Positions 21,074 through 33,879 of a DNA stretch of 64,000 nt are shown here, in pieces. A program made the position numbers and the translations under genes. Position 1 is the stretch's first letter; every line of letters starts with the position of its first letter. The notes under the pieces are model-generated. The model was not told the origin of the DNA and ran no database searches. It was given only the letters and a program-made list of their open reading frames with translations. Source of the DNA: Orthonyx spaldingii (lineage: Eukaryota; Chordata; Aves; Passeriformes; Orthonychidae); contig VZTJ01001636.1 in assembly GCA_013397795.1 (NCBI GenBank), positions 124,181-188,180 of the forward strand, given 5' to 3'.

Positions 21074-24000
21074 GTATGTGCTTATGCATGGTAATGTTTA
21101 GCATCTCTATTGTCTGCTTTTTTCAAGTTGTATTTGTTTGTTAACACTGTAACTGAAACGCTGGAATCAGTTGATTCACAAGAAGGGAAGTAGATGAACA
21201 TCTAAATTCCTAGAAAAGCAGAAATGTATGATGGATTTCTGCTGATGTCACCATTGAACTGGCTACAGGATTTCAGTTCCAAGCAAGTACAGAAAGTATT
21301 CATGCTCATAAATCCACCAGAGTGTATAGCAGACTTTGGCTGAGTATTCTGCCTCTGTTGAATAAAAGTCAAGTACCAGATGAGAATGGAAATTAAATTT
21401 CCTCTCATGAGAACAGCAAAAAGACCACAGTTCATCTCAAAATAGAGAATACAGAAAACATGAAGCAGAATGCTGTACTTGAAGTCTAAGTGCTGTTCAA
21501 TTTTCACACATTCTTCTTGCTCTCCCTTAGACTTTGAAGTTAAATCTGTTTTTTAAAAGTCTGATTAACTCTGACTGTATTCAAACTCCTTAATTTAGTC
21601 CTGTTCCATCAGGACTATTCAAGCAGATAGAGACCAGTCCTTCAATGCCATAAAGATATGTTGAAGAAAACAACACTTGACAAAATGTTTGTTTATTTTA
21701 AAGGCAAATGCTTTCTAAAAATGACCTGTCGTTCTCACATAACTCTTAACTCTCACAGATTCCTTTTTTCTTTTTCTGTTAAACTGAAATATAAAATTAG
21801 TTTGATGTTAGTTTTTCTGCAGTTCAGGAGCCTAAGTTACTTTCAAGTTAGTGTTTTCTAAATATCTAATACATCGAGGAAGTGGGGGGCTGTTCACTAG
21901 TTTTATAGTTTTGCCAGGACCTTCCCATACTTAAAAACTCCATTTCTGTAATGGAAATATGAATCTTGTTCAGAAGCCATTGGCACAGTGTATGTGAAAC
22001 CAGAAACTGTAAGATTTCCAAGAGGTTTTATTCTCTCCTGAAAACAAAGAGGGAAACTCCTGTGCAGAAAACTGGATAGCAGCAGTTTGAGGGAGCATCA
22101 GTGGGCAACTTCCAGTCAAAAGCTGCCTGTCCAGATTGTAGAGTAATGCAAAATGATTAATCTCATCCTTATGTTAGAGCCATCTCCCAGATGTAGGCAA
22201 TTTTTGTATTTGGCACTTGCCTTGTGTAACTGCTCTTGTGTGAGAAATCCATGGCAATGTGGCATTTTCCCAGAAGTGGGAGGCAGGGAAGGTCTGGCTG
22301 CCACTGCGGGCTGTGGAGTCACCTGCTGGGAGGGTGATGGTTGGGCATGAACTCCTGGCTATCCCTCCAGGCACTGTTGGTCAAGGCACCACATCCTAAA
22401 GCTGCCCCCAGGACCATGAACACGTGAAGAACCAGAGAATAGGAAACAAGGAGCAGAGTACATGAAGGGCACAGCTTGAGGAGGCTGTTACAGTACCCAG
22501 AAATTATGAATTGGGCAAACTATGTGCCGAAGTCTGTGGCATGAGATTTCCAAATATCACGTAAGAATGGAAGTTATGTTGTGCTTTTCAGAAATCAGGA
22601 CACACTTGAAGGTTCTCAGAGCTTCTAAGCCAGCCTTTGTAATGACCTTGTGTAACTGCTCCTGTAATTGCCTTGCATCTGTTGTGATTTTTGAACAGCA
22701 AAATGGGTGCTTGTCGTTAGTCAACTGTATGATGCCCAGTAGTTGTGAAATTTAAATCTTAAAAGAACATCACCATTGTGTACACTACAAGCTCCTGGAC
22801 ACTGTTTGAATTTTCCCTGGATGGTCTGGGGAGACTATGTAATTACCATTTCAGAAATATTTTGAAAAAAAACCAAAACAAAACAACTTTTTTGGAAAAC
22901 AGTATGGTCTTTGATGGTTTAAACCTTTATAGATTGTTATATTGGGGAGTTATATTTCTGAACACTGTCCCACGCCCATTTTGACACTACATCCTTATAA
23001 TAGGGGATTTTATTAACACTTTCTGAAATCTGAAGTCATTATACAAAATCTGTGTTCAGTGAGATGACATTCCTGTCAACTAGTGTCTAGCATCTTTTTA
23101 TTCAGCCTCTATTCTTTTCATTTGGTTTTTTTTTTCTCTTCATTCAAAATGCCCTACTATTTCTCTTAATAGTGGAGGACTGTGCTAAATTTTTTAGAGG
23201 CCTTTTAAATTCATTACACCCTATTTTTCTTAAAGCCTTGGAGGAAATTTTGGATGTACAAGGTGGGTTGGGATATTTTTTCCTCTTTTGGAAGGATTAG
23301 CTAGTTTTTGCATGACTCCAGGCAAATACTTGTATTTTTTTTTCCATCTTACATGTATGCCAATGAACAGTTCTTTCCCACACTTTAAATCATCTGAGGG
23401 CTGCATTACAGTAAAATAAGGAGTAACTCACCATATCAATATAAAACCCGGTAGTAGGTACAGCTATCAACAGCAAAAATTTCTTCCTACGTGGGGGTAC
23501 TCAGCAGAATCCACCATCAGATATCAGTCAGACAGTAAAATGGGCATGTTTCTAAAACAGTAAGTGGATGTAACCTAAGACATATCCCACTGTCAGGCCT
23601 AATGCTGGATAAAATACAATTTCAAATATATGCTCCAGAAAAAGAATGCTTATCTATATGTCTAACAAAATATTAACAATTCATACTAGTAGAGTATAAC
23701 ATCAATATGAATGTAACTTTGTCTCAGAAAATTTACATTTGTTCTCTTGTGAATTGTTATGATCATGCATCACTGCTTGTTGCATGAGAGGATGTATTAG
23801 TGATGATACAGCCACTAGAAGGCGTTAGATATTTAATTAGAAATTTGGTTACTAATTAGCAATATTGGTAATACATTTTCTCCAGGTCAGGAGGCACTGT
23901 TGTAAAAGGCATGTCTGTTCAGTATTGTCAGCTAGAGACATCTGCATTAGCTAAAAATTTTCCTCTTTGAGGTTGCATTGCAACTGTCGAGCTGCCAAAG

Positions 24001-25285
24001 GGGGTCTTTGGTGTGCCTAGTGAGCCTCTACATGGGGGACTCCCCCACAGGATCTTTCAGCACTGCAAGCCTAAGCCAATGCAGCAGGTAAATCTTAGCC
24101 TTGAAAACATCCTTTAGTAAAACTACATGGTTAACGCCGTGATAACAGCAATGCATGTTAAATGCCAAAATGTAGGTATGGCAATGAGGTAAGTGCTCCT
24201 CTTTTACCTCCTCAGACTCACTTCTGCAAAGTCTGTCTCAGCTGGCTCAATTCTGTGCCTTTTACTCTTGCTTTGGGTATGTGACAACTGTAATTTCAAT
24301 GAATGAAGGGGGTTTAAAATAAAATGATCGCTTATGCCCTTCTTACCAGGACCCAAAACTATGGTCCATGAGGTCAGCTTCTGTTAAACTCTGAAGTAAC
24401 CACCAGGTTATCTAACCATCCTAAGTATAAGTTTCTTGGGATTGTTTGGTTTTTTGTGATGGTTGTAGACTCAAAGTTATTCTGGCTTACAAGAATCAGG
24501 CTCACCAACATGTGAGTTAAAGGCAAACTTCTTCATACACATACACTTGCTCTCACTCAGCATCTGTCCTTTGCAGCAGCTAACCAGCTGGTCGTGATTA
24601 TATTGTGGGAGTTTTCTGTCCAGTAGTAGTAACTAAAAGTGGGACTCCTAACTGCTTTGACAACTACTGTGGACTGGATGCTTAGTCAACAATCAATTGG
24701 AAGGTTAATACAAGAGAGGGGGAACATACTGGGAATTTAGAACAAGAACATATGACAGAAAGTGAAGAAAATGAGTGCTGCAAATAGGTTGTGCTTAATT
24801 TTTCTACTCTAATTGGCAAGCTGTCATTCAAATCTCCTACATAACAGATTAATTTCTCTCTGATGGTTAATAGAGACAAGATAAAATTCTATTACAGGCA
24901 GAGTCAGAAACCAATAGGATATGTTTAATGTTTATTGTAGTGGATCTTTTTGTCACTGCGATACTTTCCTCTAAAGTAAGATAAATTTTTTTATGTTCTG
25001 TGCATTATTACCAGAACATTACAATAGCACACTAATTAATGCTGTCACTTAAAAAGTTCCTCATCATCCCATTGGTTTCCAGGTTTGATTTCAGAATTGA
25101 AGTTACAACTCAGAAAAGTCCACAATATTGAAAGCTATTTTGTATAGTACATGTCTAGAAAAATAAGCCCAGAGAGAAAAATGAATTCAGATTTCAGTAC
25201 ATGGAACAAACGGTAAATAAACACAGTGCCAACCCCTCTATATTTTTAGTGTTACCATTGAGTAATTTTCTTCTTTTTTTTCCAG
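21074..25285 (+). other. SNCAIP: SNCAIP last intron
   Basis: Intron of 4.2 kb ending in a long pyrimidine tract (TTTTCTTCTTTTTTTTCCAG). It is AT-rich. I see no repeat I can name and no exon. Short ORFs on both strands near 22116-22374 coincide with a somewhat GC-richer patch and lack protein resemblance. Confidence 0.75.
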
Positions 25286-25370
25286 GCATGATGACATCAC
25301 CTGGAAAATCCAGAAATCTGACAGTCAAAAGACTGCTGAAGAGCCAGAGCTGCAGGAATTCTTCCTCTAA
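25286..25370 (+). CDS. SNCAIP: SNCAIP terminal coding exon (C-terminal extension exon 2)
   Basis: Enters in phase 2: G at 25286 completes TGG from the previous exon. It encodes HDDITWKIQKSDSQKTAEEP then ELQEFFL, ending at TAA 25368-25370. The other two frames lack the phase match. A 76-codon frame from 25201 starts inside the intron and reads a different frame, so it is a shadow. The acidic, amphipathic end (EEPELQEFFL) is a possible short interaction motif. Together with 21003-21073 it adds 51 residues after the point where the human canonical protein stops. Confidence 0.75.
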
Positions 25371-25860
25371 ACCACGTCATGATGTCTCACTTAGTTTGAA
25401 ATACCTGAAATGTAGCCTTTTGAAACACTAATATGAGACGTACCCCTCACCAGCAAAACAGCAGCTGTTAGGATGCCTTAATTTGTATCAGTTAGACCAT
25501 ATACAAATCTTTTTTATGATATATGTGTATGTGTAACTTGTTTGTAAGCTGTGCTATGTAAAGGCATGAGTGAGCAGAAGTAACAATTTGAAAATTGTTA
25601 TGACACTTGCAACCTCCAAGATGTTTGTTAGGCCACGGAACACATTTTGTACTTCGTGTCTTGCATGGATAAATTGTCATATATCTTTATTTCCCTTTGT
25701 CAACAGTGTATGCTGTCAAAGTTTCAGCCAGGACTCTGCCTGTGCAGCTCCTCAGTGAGACCAAGGCAAAAGCATTTTTTTTTTTTTAGTATGTTTTGTC
25801 TGTTGTTATTTCTATTTTTTGTAAAAAGGAAATAAAGACAGTGTTAATAGGACACACTGA
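25371..25860 (+). other. SNCAIP: SNCAIP 3' untranslated region
   Basis: Begins after the TAA and runs to just past AATAAA at 25831-25836. It contains T-rich stretches and a T run just after 25770. A second AATAAA at 26039-26044 could extend it by about 200 nt. The exact cleavage site cannot be read from the sequence. Confidence 0.65.
25831..25836 (+). terminator. SNCAIP: SNCAIP polyadenylation signal AATAAA
   Basis: Canonical hexamer about 460 nt after the stop codon, preceded by T-rich sequence (TTTCTATTTTTTGTAAAAAG) and followed by GT/T-rich sequence (GTGTTAATAGG, then TTCATTTTCTCTTTTG). A later AATAAA at 26039 is an alternative. Confidence 0.65.
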
Positions 25861-26510
25861 GTGCAGATGGTTCCTATACTTCATTTTCTCTTTTGAGCTT
25901 TAAGTTTTTTATTGTTCTTTTTGGTGTTCATTTGATAATTAGACAACATCCAGTTTCCGGATTTCAGTTCAGTCAATTAGTTGTGTCAAGAGTTGCTTTA
26001 ATGTTTAGTTGTCCTGTGTCAGCTTTAAAACATGTAGAAATAAAAAGTATAAATGCAATTTTAAGTTACCAATTACTGCTACTTGCCAAACACTGGCAAT
26101 GTGTTCAGCTTTGTTGACGTTACTGCATAATCTGCTGAAACTCTAGTCCGTGTTCTCTCAAAGCTGTCGTGATCCCTTTATTGCCTGTTCTTTTAACTTT
26201 TCAGAGAAAATGAATTAATGCACTCTGTTTCTGGTAAACTATTGAGTATATTCTTCAAATGTGTCCTACAGCACAACATCTAAAAGCGGCCTACTAGGCA
26301 ACCTTTACTTGTCACATTTATTTATAGCAAATATGTGCGTATGTATTTGCTTTATTTTGATTATATTTATTTATTTCTATTTGAAGACTGCTACAGTTTG
26401 CTGAGAAAGATCCAAATTCATGAGGATTAATTTTGCTGACTGTTCTAATAGAACATAGGGGAGTCAAAGGAAATTTGCCAAGGAAATTTTTTGTTTGTCA
26501 CAAGGACAGC

Positions 26511-26592
26511 CATAGAATCGTGAAGTGGTTTGGGCTGGACAGGACCTTTATAGATCATTGAGTTCCAACCTCCCTGTAGTGGGCAGGGACAT
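26511..26592 (-). mobile_element. CR1 LINE 3' end fragment, antisense
   Basis: On the + strand this reads CATAGAATCGTGAAGTGGTT, then TTGGGCTGGACAGGACC and GATCATTGAGTTCCAACCTC, ending GTGGGCAGGGACA. That is the reverse complement of the avian CR1 3' UTR with its octamer tail. Confidence 0.93.
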
Positions 26593-29500
26593 AAAAATTA
26601 TGATATTGTGATAATAAAATTCCTGAAAATGCAGAACTAGTAACTGAAAAAATGTGGACACATGAGGATTTTGATTAAGTACAATGGAATTCCTTTCTGT
26701 GCAGTTTCATTTGCTGTGTTTATCTTGACTGTTGGGCTTCATTTATGGTCAGTGAGGAGAGAGAAACTTGCTGAATGTCGTTAATTTTACCTGTTAGATA
26801 TGTCTTATGTGCCAGGAGAACCAGATCATCCCTTCCTACTTGCTACAGAGGAGTTGAGATAGTAAAGCTGTTGGAATAGTTACTTAGTGTTTGGATGCCT
26901 TTCATTAGGTGAGATAATTGTCTTTTTTTATGTCAGTCTTCAGAGTGATGTCACATGTGGCCACACAGCTTGCAGGGACCAAAGTGGCTGAATGCCCCAG
27001 GCACCCTCTTTGTAGGCTTTGGATGATAAGCGTAGAGTACTACTGGATAATACAGGGCCAACTGAGACATCAGAAAAACAAACAACAAAAAAGCAACAAC
27101 AGAAAAAAAAAAAAAGGAAAAAAACCACCAACACATACACTCATACACACACACAAAAAAAACCCCCACCCCAAATCCCACACAACATTAAAAAATAAAA
27201 ACCTGTACTTGCAGAAATGAAATTCAAAAATTCTTTCCACAGTTGGCAACTATCTGCCACTGGGCAACTCTCTGATTTTTTAGCTAAAGTGATAAACCTA
27301 GCACTCCAGCTGACCTGTTTAAAGAAACAACCAAACCTCCAAAAATATCTGTGAGCCAGTAGCAGCAATACCTCTAACTGGGCCTCCTGTCATCTGTGTG
27401 CATATGAAAAATCTGAATGCAAAATGAGAAGAGACACGTGTGCTGCAATTACCAGAGTGGTGAAAGATAACTAAAGGGAGAGATTCTGTGTCTGGTAGAT
27501 GGGCTTAAAACAAGCTGGCAATTTGCATTTTTGAGAATGTGAAGAGAGTTGACTGTGTTCATGTGAATGGTAGAACCAGCAATCCTGCTGAGTGATCTTG
27601 ACTGACTGGAGATGTGTAAAGTCTGCCACAGTCTGTAGTATCTAGCAGAAGCAGGGGATAAAACTGAATTTCAGTGAAAGGATTTGAAACAGACTAAGAT
27701 GTAAATATTGTCAAACCCTGAAAGTGAGAAACTGGCTACTCCAGATACTAAGGTTTTAAAAGTTACCTGCTCTCTGCAATGTAGCCATTTCTAAAGTATA
27801 TTCTTATACAGCACATGGAGAATCAAATTGTGCAAGTATCCTACGGCAATGCAGAGATTCTCTCACTACATGAGATAAGATAATGCCAGAACATGTTCGG
27901 GGTCTGTGGTTAAAGAAATCCTTGGCTCCTGAGCACTTGCAACACAAAAATATTTTGGGGCAAGATAGTGCTGAAGAGAGGCCAGCTTGATGTAAACATG
28001 AAAAGCAGTGTTTGGAAGGCTTAAGGTGAACTCATATTGTATAAACTGCTGATTTTATTGTTCCTAATTTGTAGTCTCTTTCCTCCCTAGGGCCCCAAAG
28101 CTTGCACATAGTACACTCTGATGTCATGCCTGTTAGAGAAATGCTGATTCTGTGATCTTCAGCTGACTGATGCCTGTGTGCTCTGCGTATTTGTATCTTT
28201 AGTAGCTATAAAATCCAGGTGCCATTACTCCCGTTTAGTTTATAATCCTGCAAGCATATCCCTTCTGGTATGAGTCTAAGTCAGGCTTATGTCAGCAAAG
28301 CATCAGCATTTCCCAGAGGCAGAAGAGATGATCAGGGAACTTCCACCAAACATCTTGAGAAAATATCACTTACCCAAAGCTTTCAACAAGAACATGAACC
28401 CCTTATCATTACAGCTCTTACGTAAAAGATCCTCCTCCATCCACTCAGAAATTTTTCGTCAAAGAAGTCAGCGATTTGTTAATGAACCAGTGTGTGTCCT
28501 AGTAAAACTCTATCTGTGGACACCACAGGTATAAGGAATAACTTTTCATTATCTGTCACCCAGAAGATGTCAGAATAAGCCATCTCTGTATTTATCCTGC
28601 ACTTCTGTACCAATGGTGATAAACAGGATGCCAGAGAGCTGTAATGAATTCCCAGTTTCTGGTAATCTCTGACTGTTTTTTGAAGAATGAAAATCATTTG
28701 CTAAGAGCCTTGTGATTTTTTCATGGTTGACTGATTTATTTGGTTGTGGTATTTGAGACAAGCAGCATATTGATGGACATGCAGCATCGAAACTGCAAGA
28801 ATGGTGTTTTAAGTTCATCAGCAGAATGGTGGGCTGTGCTTTATCCTGCATTAATAGAGCAGCATTTTTGTAATATTTCATTTATTTGCCTTTGAGTCTC
28901 TAAATTGGAGGTCAAATACATTGGTTTAGTAAGGTATTAATGAATATAATAACTATAGTCGGCATAGTTGTTGTATGAAGTGGATGAAAGAGACTAGTTA
29001 GAGAAACATTAAATATTCATTTCACTGTAACTGTCATTCAGAAACCTTTTTGTAACATCAAGTTGGCATAAGATCAATAGCATAATGAAATATGACTGAT
29101 GGCATAACAGTAAAAAAAAATACTCCAACATCCACTTATTTATAACAAAATGGTAACTATCTCAGAAACATGCATTCTGAGAGCTGATTTGTTGCATGTT
29201 TCATCACCTACCATCACAAGCAATGTCAGACTATGGTCAGGCAACACAGTCAAAAGTAAAGTAAAAATGTCATCACATCATATGCCAGGTATGAATTAAT
29301 GGATTAGTGCATGGATCTCAAGGTGAGACAACTTTGTCTGCATGTAGACTAAGACTGACCTCCTCATACACTTGAAATATTTCTTAGCCTTTTAAAAACC
29401 TACTTTATGAAAAATCAACAGAAAGATTTGTTTAAAATGTAGGCCCAGCATTTGTAAAATCAAACTGCAAGGCTTAATTATCTGTCATGAAGTGGTTTTT

Positions 29501-30744
29501 CAATGACATAGCAGCAATAATTTCTCAAAATATATTTCATTTCCTGTTGCAAGTTCTGAAATTTCTTTCCAGCTGTACATCAGCTGTGCCCAAGTGTGGG
29601 CTGTTACATGGTTAGCTTTTGTATAACCTTGCTTCTCTGCATTTTGAGGTTGGAAATTTGCAAACGGTTGTGCAGGAGAGGTACAGCACATGCCCTGCAA
29701 CCAAAATGTCTTTCAGATGCAGAACTGTGCTGAGCACTGTATGCCCAAGGGTGAAAGGCCAGGCAGGGGATTACCTGCAGTTCATCCTCTGTCTCTGTAG
29801 AACATCACTGCCCTATCACCTTCTTGCCTACACCAGACATACTACTCACTATTTTTACCATCTCTTCTTCATTGTAATGGCCACTCAATACGTAACTTTG
29901 ATCCAAGTATCCGAGACTTGAGACCAGAGGAATCAGATAGGTTCGTAATATGCCACAAAACCTCTTCCAAGTAAAGAAGGGTGCTATGTACACAGCATCA
30001 CCCACCCATCCTCTTTGCTCACATTTAATAATGTATCACCAGTTTTCCAGATACTCCAGACTGTGTAGTGTGGACTGCTTTTGTCTAACATATGTGGTCA
30101 GCTGTAAATAGCTCTAGCCATCTGTTTCCTGGAGAACATTTCTTTGACAGCTGCAGAGCCACTTCCTTTCCCACTCTAACAGTTAGGTGTTTTGCCAGTG
30201 CGCTTACTGGCAAGAAGTGTACAGGAAGAAGGAAAATAATTATTCAGGGTATATTTGGGAAACTGATAAGAAATCTTGATGCTGTTAGAACACAGAACTA
30301 GCTTTTTATCTTTGTTTTCAGAAGGCCACACTGCTCCAAGGAAAGAAAAGAAAATCATGTAGGTCTGGAAGTGAAGGGAAAAGGCCTGAAAGGAGTTTGC
30401 CCTCTTTCCTGTACAGACGTGAACATAACCTTATATGTAGGTAGGGTATGGAAAAACTGGAGCTTAGGGATCAATTCACAGGCTTTGCAGTTCAAAAACC
30501 TATGGCCTGGCCATACACCTATGTGCTTGCATATGCATGCAAATGTTGAAGACAAGACAACTCTCTTCCAGTACACAGCTACAAAGGAGGATGGAAATAA
30601 TGCCCCTCCTTGTTGGTCTGCACATTGTCTACTAGGGGTAGAGCAAGAAGTAGTAAATATAGAACTGTAGCAAAGGGTATGGAGGTCATGTGCTGGCAAA
30701 ACTTTCCACAAATGATAGCACTGGAAACAATAGCCAGGGAGAAG
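26593..30744. other. Intergenic sequence downstream of SNCAIP
   Basis: AT-rich and without a recognised gene. It includes an A/C-rich low-complexity run at about 27068-27200, which creates artefactual Lys/Pro-rich and Phe/Val-rich ORFs, and an open region at 28246-28534 described separately. Nothing else is supported. Confidence 0.7.
28289..28534 (+). other. Unrecognised open region (possible exon, weak)
   Basis: Two overlapping + frames are open here. One reads MSAKHQHFPEAEEMIRELPP and continues through KRSSSIHSEIFRQRSQRF to a stop at 28532. The other starts at an ATG near 28270, reads MSLSQAYVSKASAFPRGRRD and stops near 28423. Both are rich in charged residues and look protein-like, but I recognise no family. 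No flanking exon joins convincingly. It may be chance. Confidence 0.15.
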
Positions 30745-30915
30745 ATGTGAGGGAGTCGTAATTGGAGGATTTTAAGAACAGGTGGGAGAAGCAACTGTCA
30801 GAAATAATATGCCAGCAACAACCATCAGAAATGCCATGGAACAGGCAGCTGTACTTGGATGACCTTCTGAGATCCCTTTCAGGCAGTTCTCCTTTCATGG
30901 GTTTGTGATTCTATC
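30745..30915 (+). mobile_element. Diverged CR1 3' end
   Basis: The order of words (GGAGGATTTTAAGAACAGGT, then ACTTGGATGACCTTCTGAGA, TCCCTTTCAGGCAGTTC and TTTGTGATTCTATCG) follows the 3' UTR of an older CR1 subfamily with its octamer-like tail. It is much more diverged than the copy at 31.3-31.9 kb. Confidence 0.7.
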
Positions 30916-31274
30916 GTAACGGAATCAACTTAAAAGGGAAAACTTTGAGGACTTTACAGCTTGTGGCTCTTACAGCACCACCAAGACAACCAACATTTCT
31001 GCCAGCAGTCCATGATATGGCATTTATTTTCTGAGAACACTGGTCAAATAAGATTCACCTACAGGTTTGCTAAGGAATCAAAGAAGTGACTTAACTTTAC
31101 ACTTTCTCACAAATGTCTTCCCAAATGTGACAGCTTCTAAAATATGCTTCTGGTCTTTTAAGATAAAATCCTTTTGTTCAGTTCAATGCCAGTTTTCACT
31201 GGGCACCAGGAGCTATAAGCAAAAGTTTGTTTACAGGGCTCTCAAGTTTCACTGTACATGCAGTATTGGCACAG

Positions 31275-31869
31275 CACAAAATTGAGCCAACGTGACCAAG
31301 AAGGTATCCTGGGGTGCATTTGGAAGAGGTTGAGGGAGGTGATCCTGCTCCTATACTGAGCGCTGGTGAAGCCTCACCTGGAGTGCTATGTCTAGTTCTG
31401 AGCTCGGCACAAGAGACACATGGAGCTCCTGGAGCGGGTCCAGCAGAAGGGGCTATGGCAGGGGACTGAAGCCCTGATATGAGGAAAGGCTGAGGGAGCT
31501 CTTTAGCCTGGAGAAGATGCAACTGAGAGGGGTTCTTATTAATGTCTATGAGTATCTGAAGGGAGGATGTCTAGAAGATGGACCAGGCTCTTCTCAGTGG
31601 TGCCAAGCAATGGGACAAGGGACACTGGGCAGGAACTGGAGCACAGAAAGTTCCACCTGAACAATGTGAAATATCTTTACTATGAGGATGACTGAGCACT
31701 GGAACAGGCTGCTCAGAGAGGTTGTGGAGTCTCCTCTGTGGAGATATTCAAAGCACGTCTGAACACAATCCTGATAATGTGGTCTAGGACCCCTGCTTGA
31801 GCAGGGAGCTTGGACTAGCTGAACTTTAGTCATCCCTTCCAGACCTAAACATTCTCTGATTCTGTGATG
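31275..31869 (+). mobile_element. CR1 LINE 3' UTR, about 590 bp
   Basis: Long and readily recognised. Landmarks are GAAGGTATCCTGGGGTGCAT, TGAAGCCTCACCTGGAGTGC, GAAAGTTCCACCTGAACAAT, GGAACAGGCTGCTCAGAGAG, GTTGTGGAGTCTCCTCTGTG, CTGCTTGAGCAGGGAGCTTG and a tail of CTCTGATTCTGTGATGG. The copy is 5'-truncated and has internal deletions. The minus-strand ORFs across it (31196-31522 and 31594-31833) are antisense artefacts. Confidence 0.96.
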
Positions 31870-32772
31870 GCTTACTGAGGGTAATTGAACAGTCCAGCTT
31901 TAGTTAAAGGGAAGAATCTCAAGCAGCAACTAAAGGTGCACATTTGGTGAAGAGAAGTTGCCACTGCCCAAACAAGTTAGTAGAGCAAGCGTGGAATGAG
32001 AGAATGGAGATCCTGGGAGTGATTCTGTCCTGTGCTTAGCACTCTTATTTCCCTTCCCTGTTGCTCAAACTTGGATTCTATCATTCCCTTGCTGGACATA
32101 TGCATAAAAAAGCATCTTAGGTATACCAACAAGAAAAATATGTCTCCTTCTAGCACCACAGGAAAAAGTTTTGCCATTGCAGTGATAGAGTTAGGGTTTT
32201 GGCATTAAAATATTACACTGGTGAAGGGCTCTTTAAAGCCAGACTTGCTGCTGGTAATACTGTGTTCTGGGAGGAAAAGAGGACAGAAGAGTTGCATCTT
32301 CAGCATTAGCTGCTTCCAAAAGTACTTAGGTCTCTCACTGAGCAATAGCCACTGTGATTTGCACTGCCTTAACACCTGCAAAGTGGCAGCAGTGCTAGTG
32401 CCCCACAAACAGTCAGCTTTACTAGCAATGGGAGCAAATGCAGAAAAGAGCTGCACTGTAAAAGCACTTGTAAAACTGGCTGTTGGACAGTTTTTTTCCT
32501 GTTTTTCAGATGGAATTGTTTGTAGTATGCCATTGGGTGAATTTGCTACAGGTAATACTAGCTCTCTGGGGTACCTCATTCTGCAGTGCACTTATATGCT
32601 GCAGGGCCCACTGTTTCCTGCTGGTGTCAGGGGCTGATTCACTGATATTGCTCAAGAAGAGCCCACTTGGCAATACACAATGGGAAGCTGATTAGATCTG
32701 TGTTATTCCAGGTCCTTTATTTACCAAGTAAAAAAGTAAATAAATCAGCCAAGTTCTGTTGTTTCCTGGAGC

Positions 32773-32961
32773 ATGACATCTGACAGTTCACCTAGAGGAG
32801 ACAATAAACTTCCTCTCACCACGAAGATTTACATCCCAAAAACATGGCTGAGGCAGCTGCATTTGTGTGAACTACTTTCTGATACACTCAGTAATGAAAA
32901 AACCCTTTGTGAACCCCTTGCAGATGATGTTACAGATCACAGTAGTACTTGGATTTCCTAA
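32773..32961 (+). other. Unrecognised 62-codon open frame
   Basis: The frame begins MTSDSSPRGDNKLPLTTKIY and ends DDVTDHSSTWIS with a TAA. It is hydrophilic, with no signal peptide or membrane segment. It looks more like protein than the surrounding ORFs, but it is short and no homology is recognised. It could be a micro-exon region, a small peptide gene or chance. Confidence 0.12.
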
Positions 32962-33879
32962 AATCTTAATAGAAGAAAGAAATATCCTCAAAATCTATAG
33001 CCTATAATTACTGGATCCACTGGGAATACATTTGTAAGAAATAATTTTCATGCATTGCTTTTAAAATAGCACAAACAGTACTGTGGGCAAAGTATTGACT
33101 GGTCTCACCTAAAAGTCACTTGGATGTCTCACTGTCTTAAATGTGTTTGCCTGATATGTTCCTGGGTATACTCTCCTAAGTGGCTTTTGTGAAGCTGTTT
33201 TCCCTCTACTATGAAGTAGTTAGAAAACAGTCAAACATACTCATGAGCAACTCTAATTCTGTGGTAGAAAATCGCCATCCAGTGACATCCAGTGTCAGCA
33301 CTGAGCATAATTTTTGCCAGATTTTGGTAGAATAACGTGTCTTCACAAACTTTATGGTTCTGAAGGTAAGTGCTTTAAAGTGTACTTCAAAGATTTAAAA
33401 GAAATTAAGAACAAAGATGCAACAAAGAAATCCCATTGTAGATATTCACATTGAGAGACTTTGCTGTCTTCACATGAACAGGCATAAGCATATGCTGAAA
33501 CAGACCACAGTGAAAGAAACAGGGAGAAAATCCTTTTTATGCTGTGAAAAAACCAGTCATTCTCCTAGTTTGCTTTTTATTATATTTTTAAAACAAACAT
33601 TCAATAGGCACATATTTCATTAGTAGGTGTTAAATAGACAAAATATTCATCTGGACATAAAATGCATATGTATGTTCCAATTTAATTTGACGTTGTATTT
33701 GTAAAAGTCCTCTACTGGCAAAGTAGTGAACACACTCTTCTGGAATTTCTGGTTTTGTTGGGTAAAGAAATTTGTCACATGACAAAAAGTAGGCATCTAT
33801 AGGAAGCTGTTTCAATGCCTATTTCAGTCTTTCTCCTGAAGTCTGTGTGCTTAACATGTCTGTTATCTCTTCTGAACAG

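Noticed and set aside
22216..22660. A 16-mer (CCTTGTGTAACTGCTC) present twice about 430 bp apart
   Set aside because: One such match among all pairs in 64 kb is expected by chance and the flanks do not align.
25201..25431. + strand frame of 76 codons over the last SNCAIP exon
   Set aside because: It begins in the intron and does not match the entry phase; the phase-2 reading joins the previous exon and stops at 25368.
26918..27368. Lys/Pro-rich + frame and Phe/Val-rich minus frames
   Set aside because: These are low-complexity translations of an A/C-rich tract.
31196..31833. Minus-strand frames across 31.2-31.8 kb
   Set aside because: They are antisense to a clear CR1 3' UTR.
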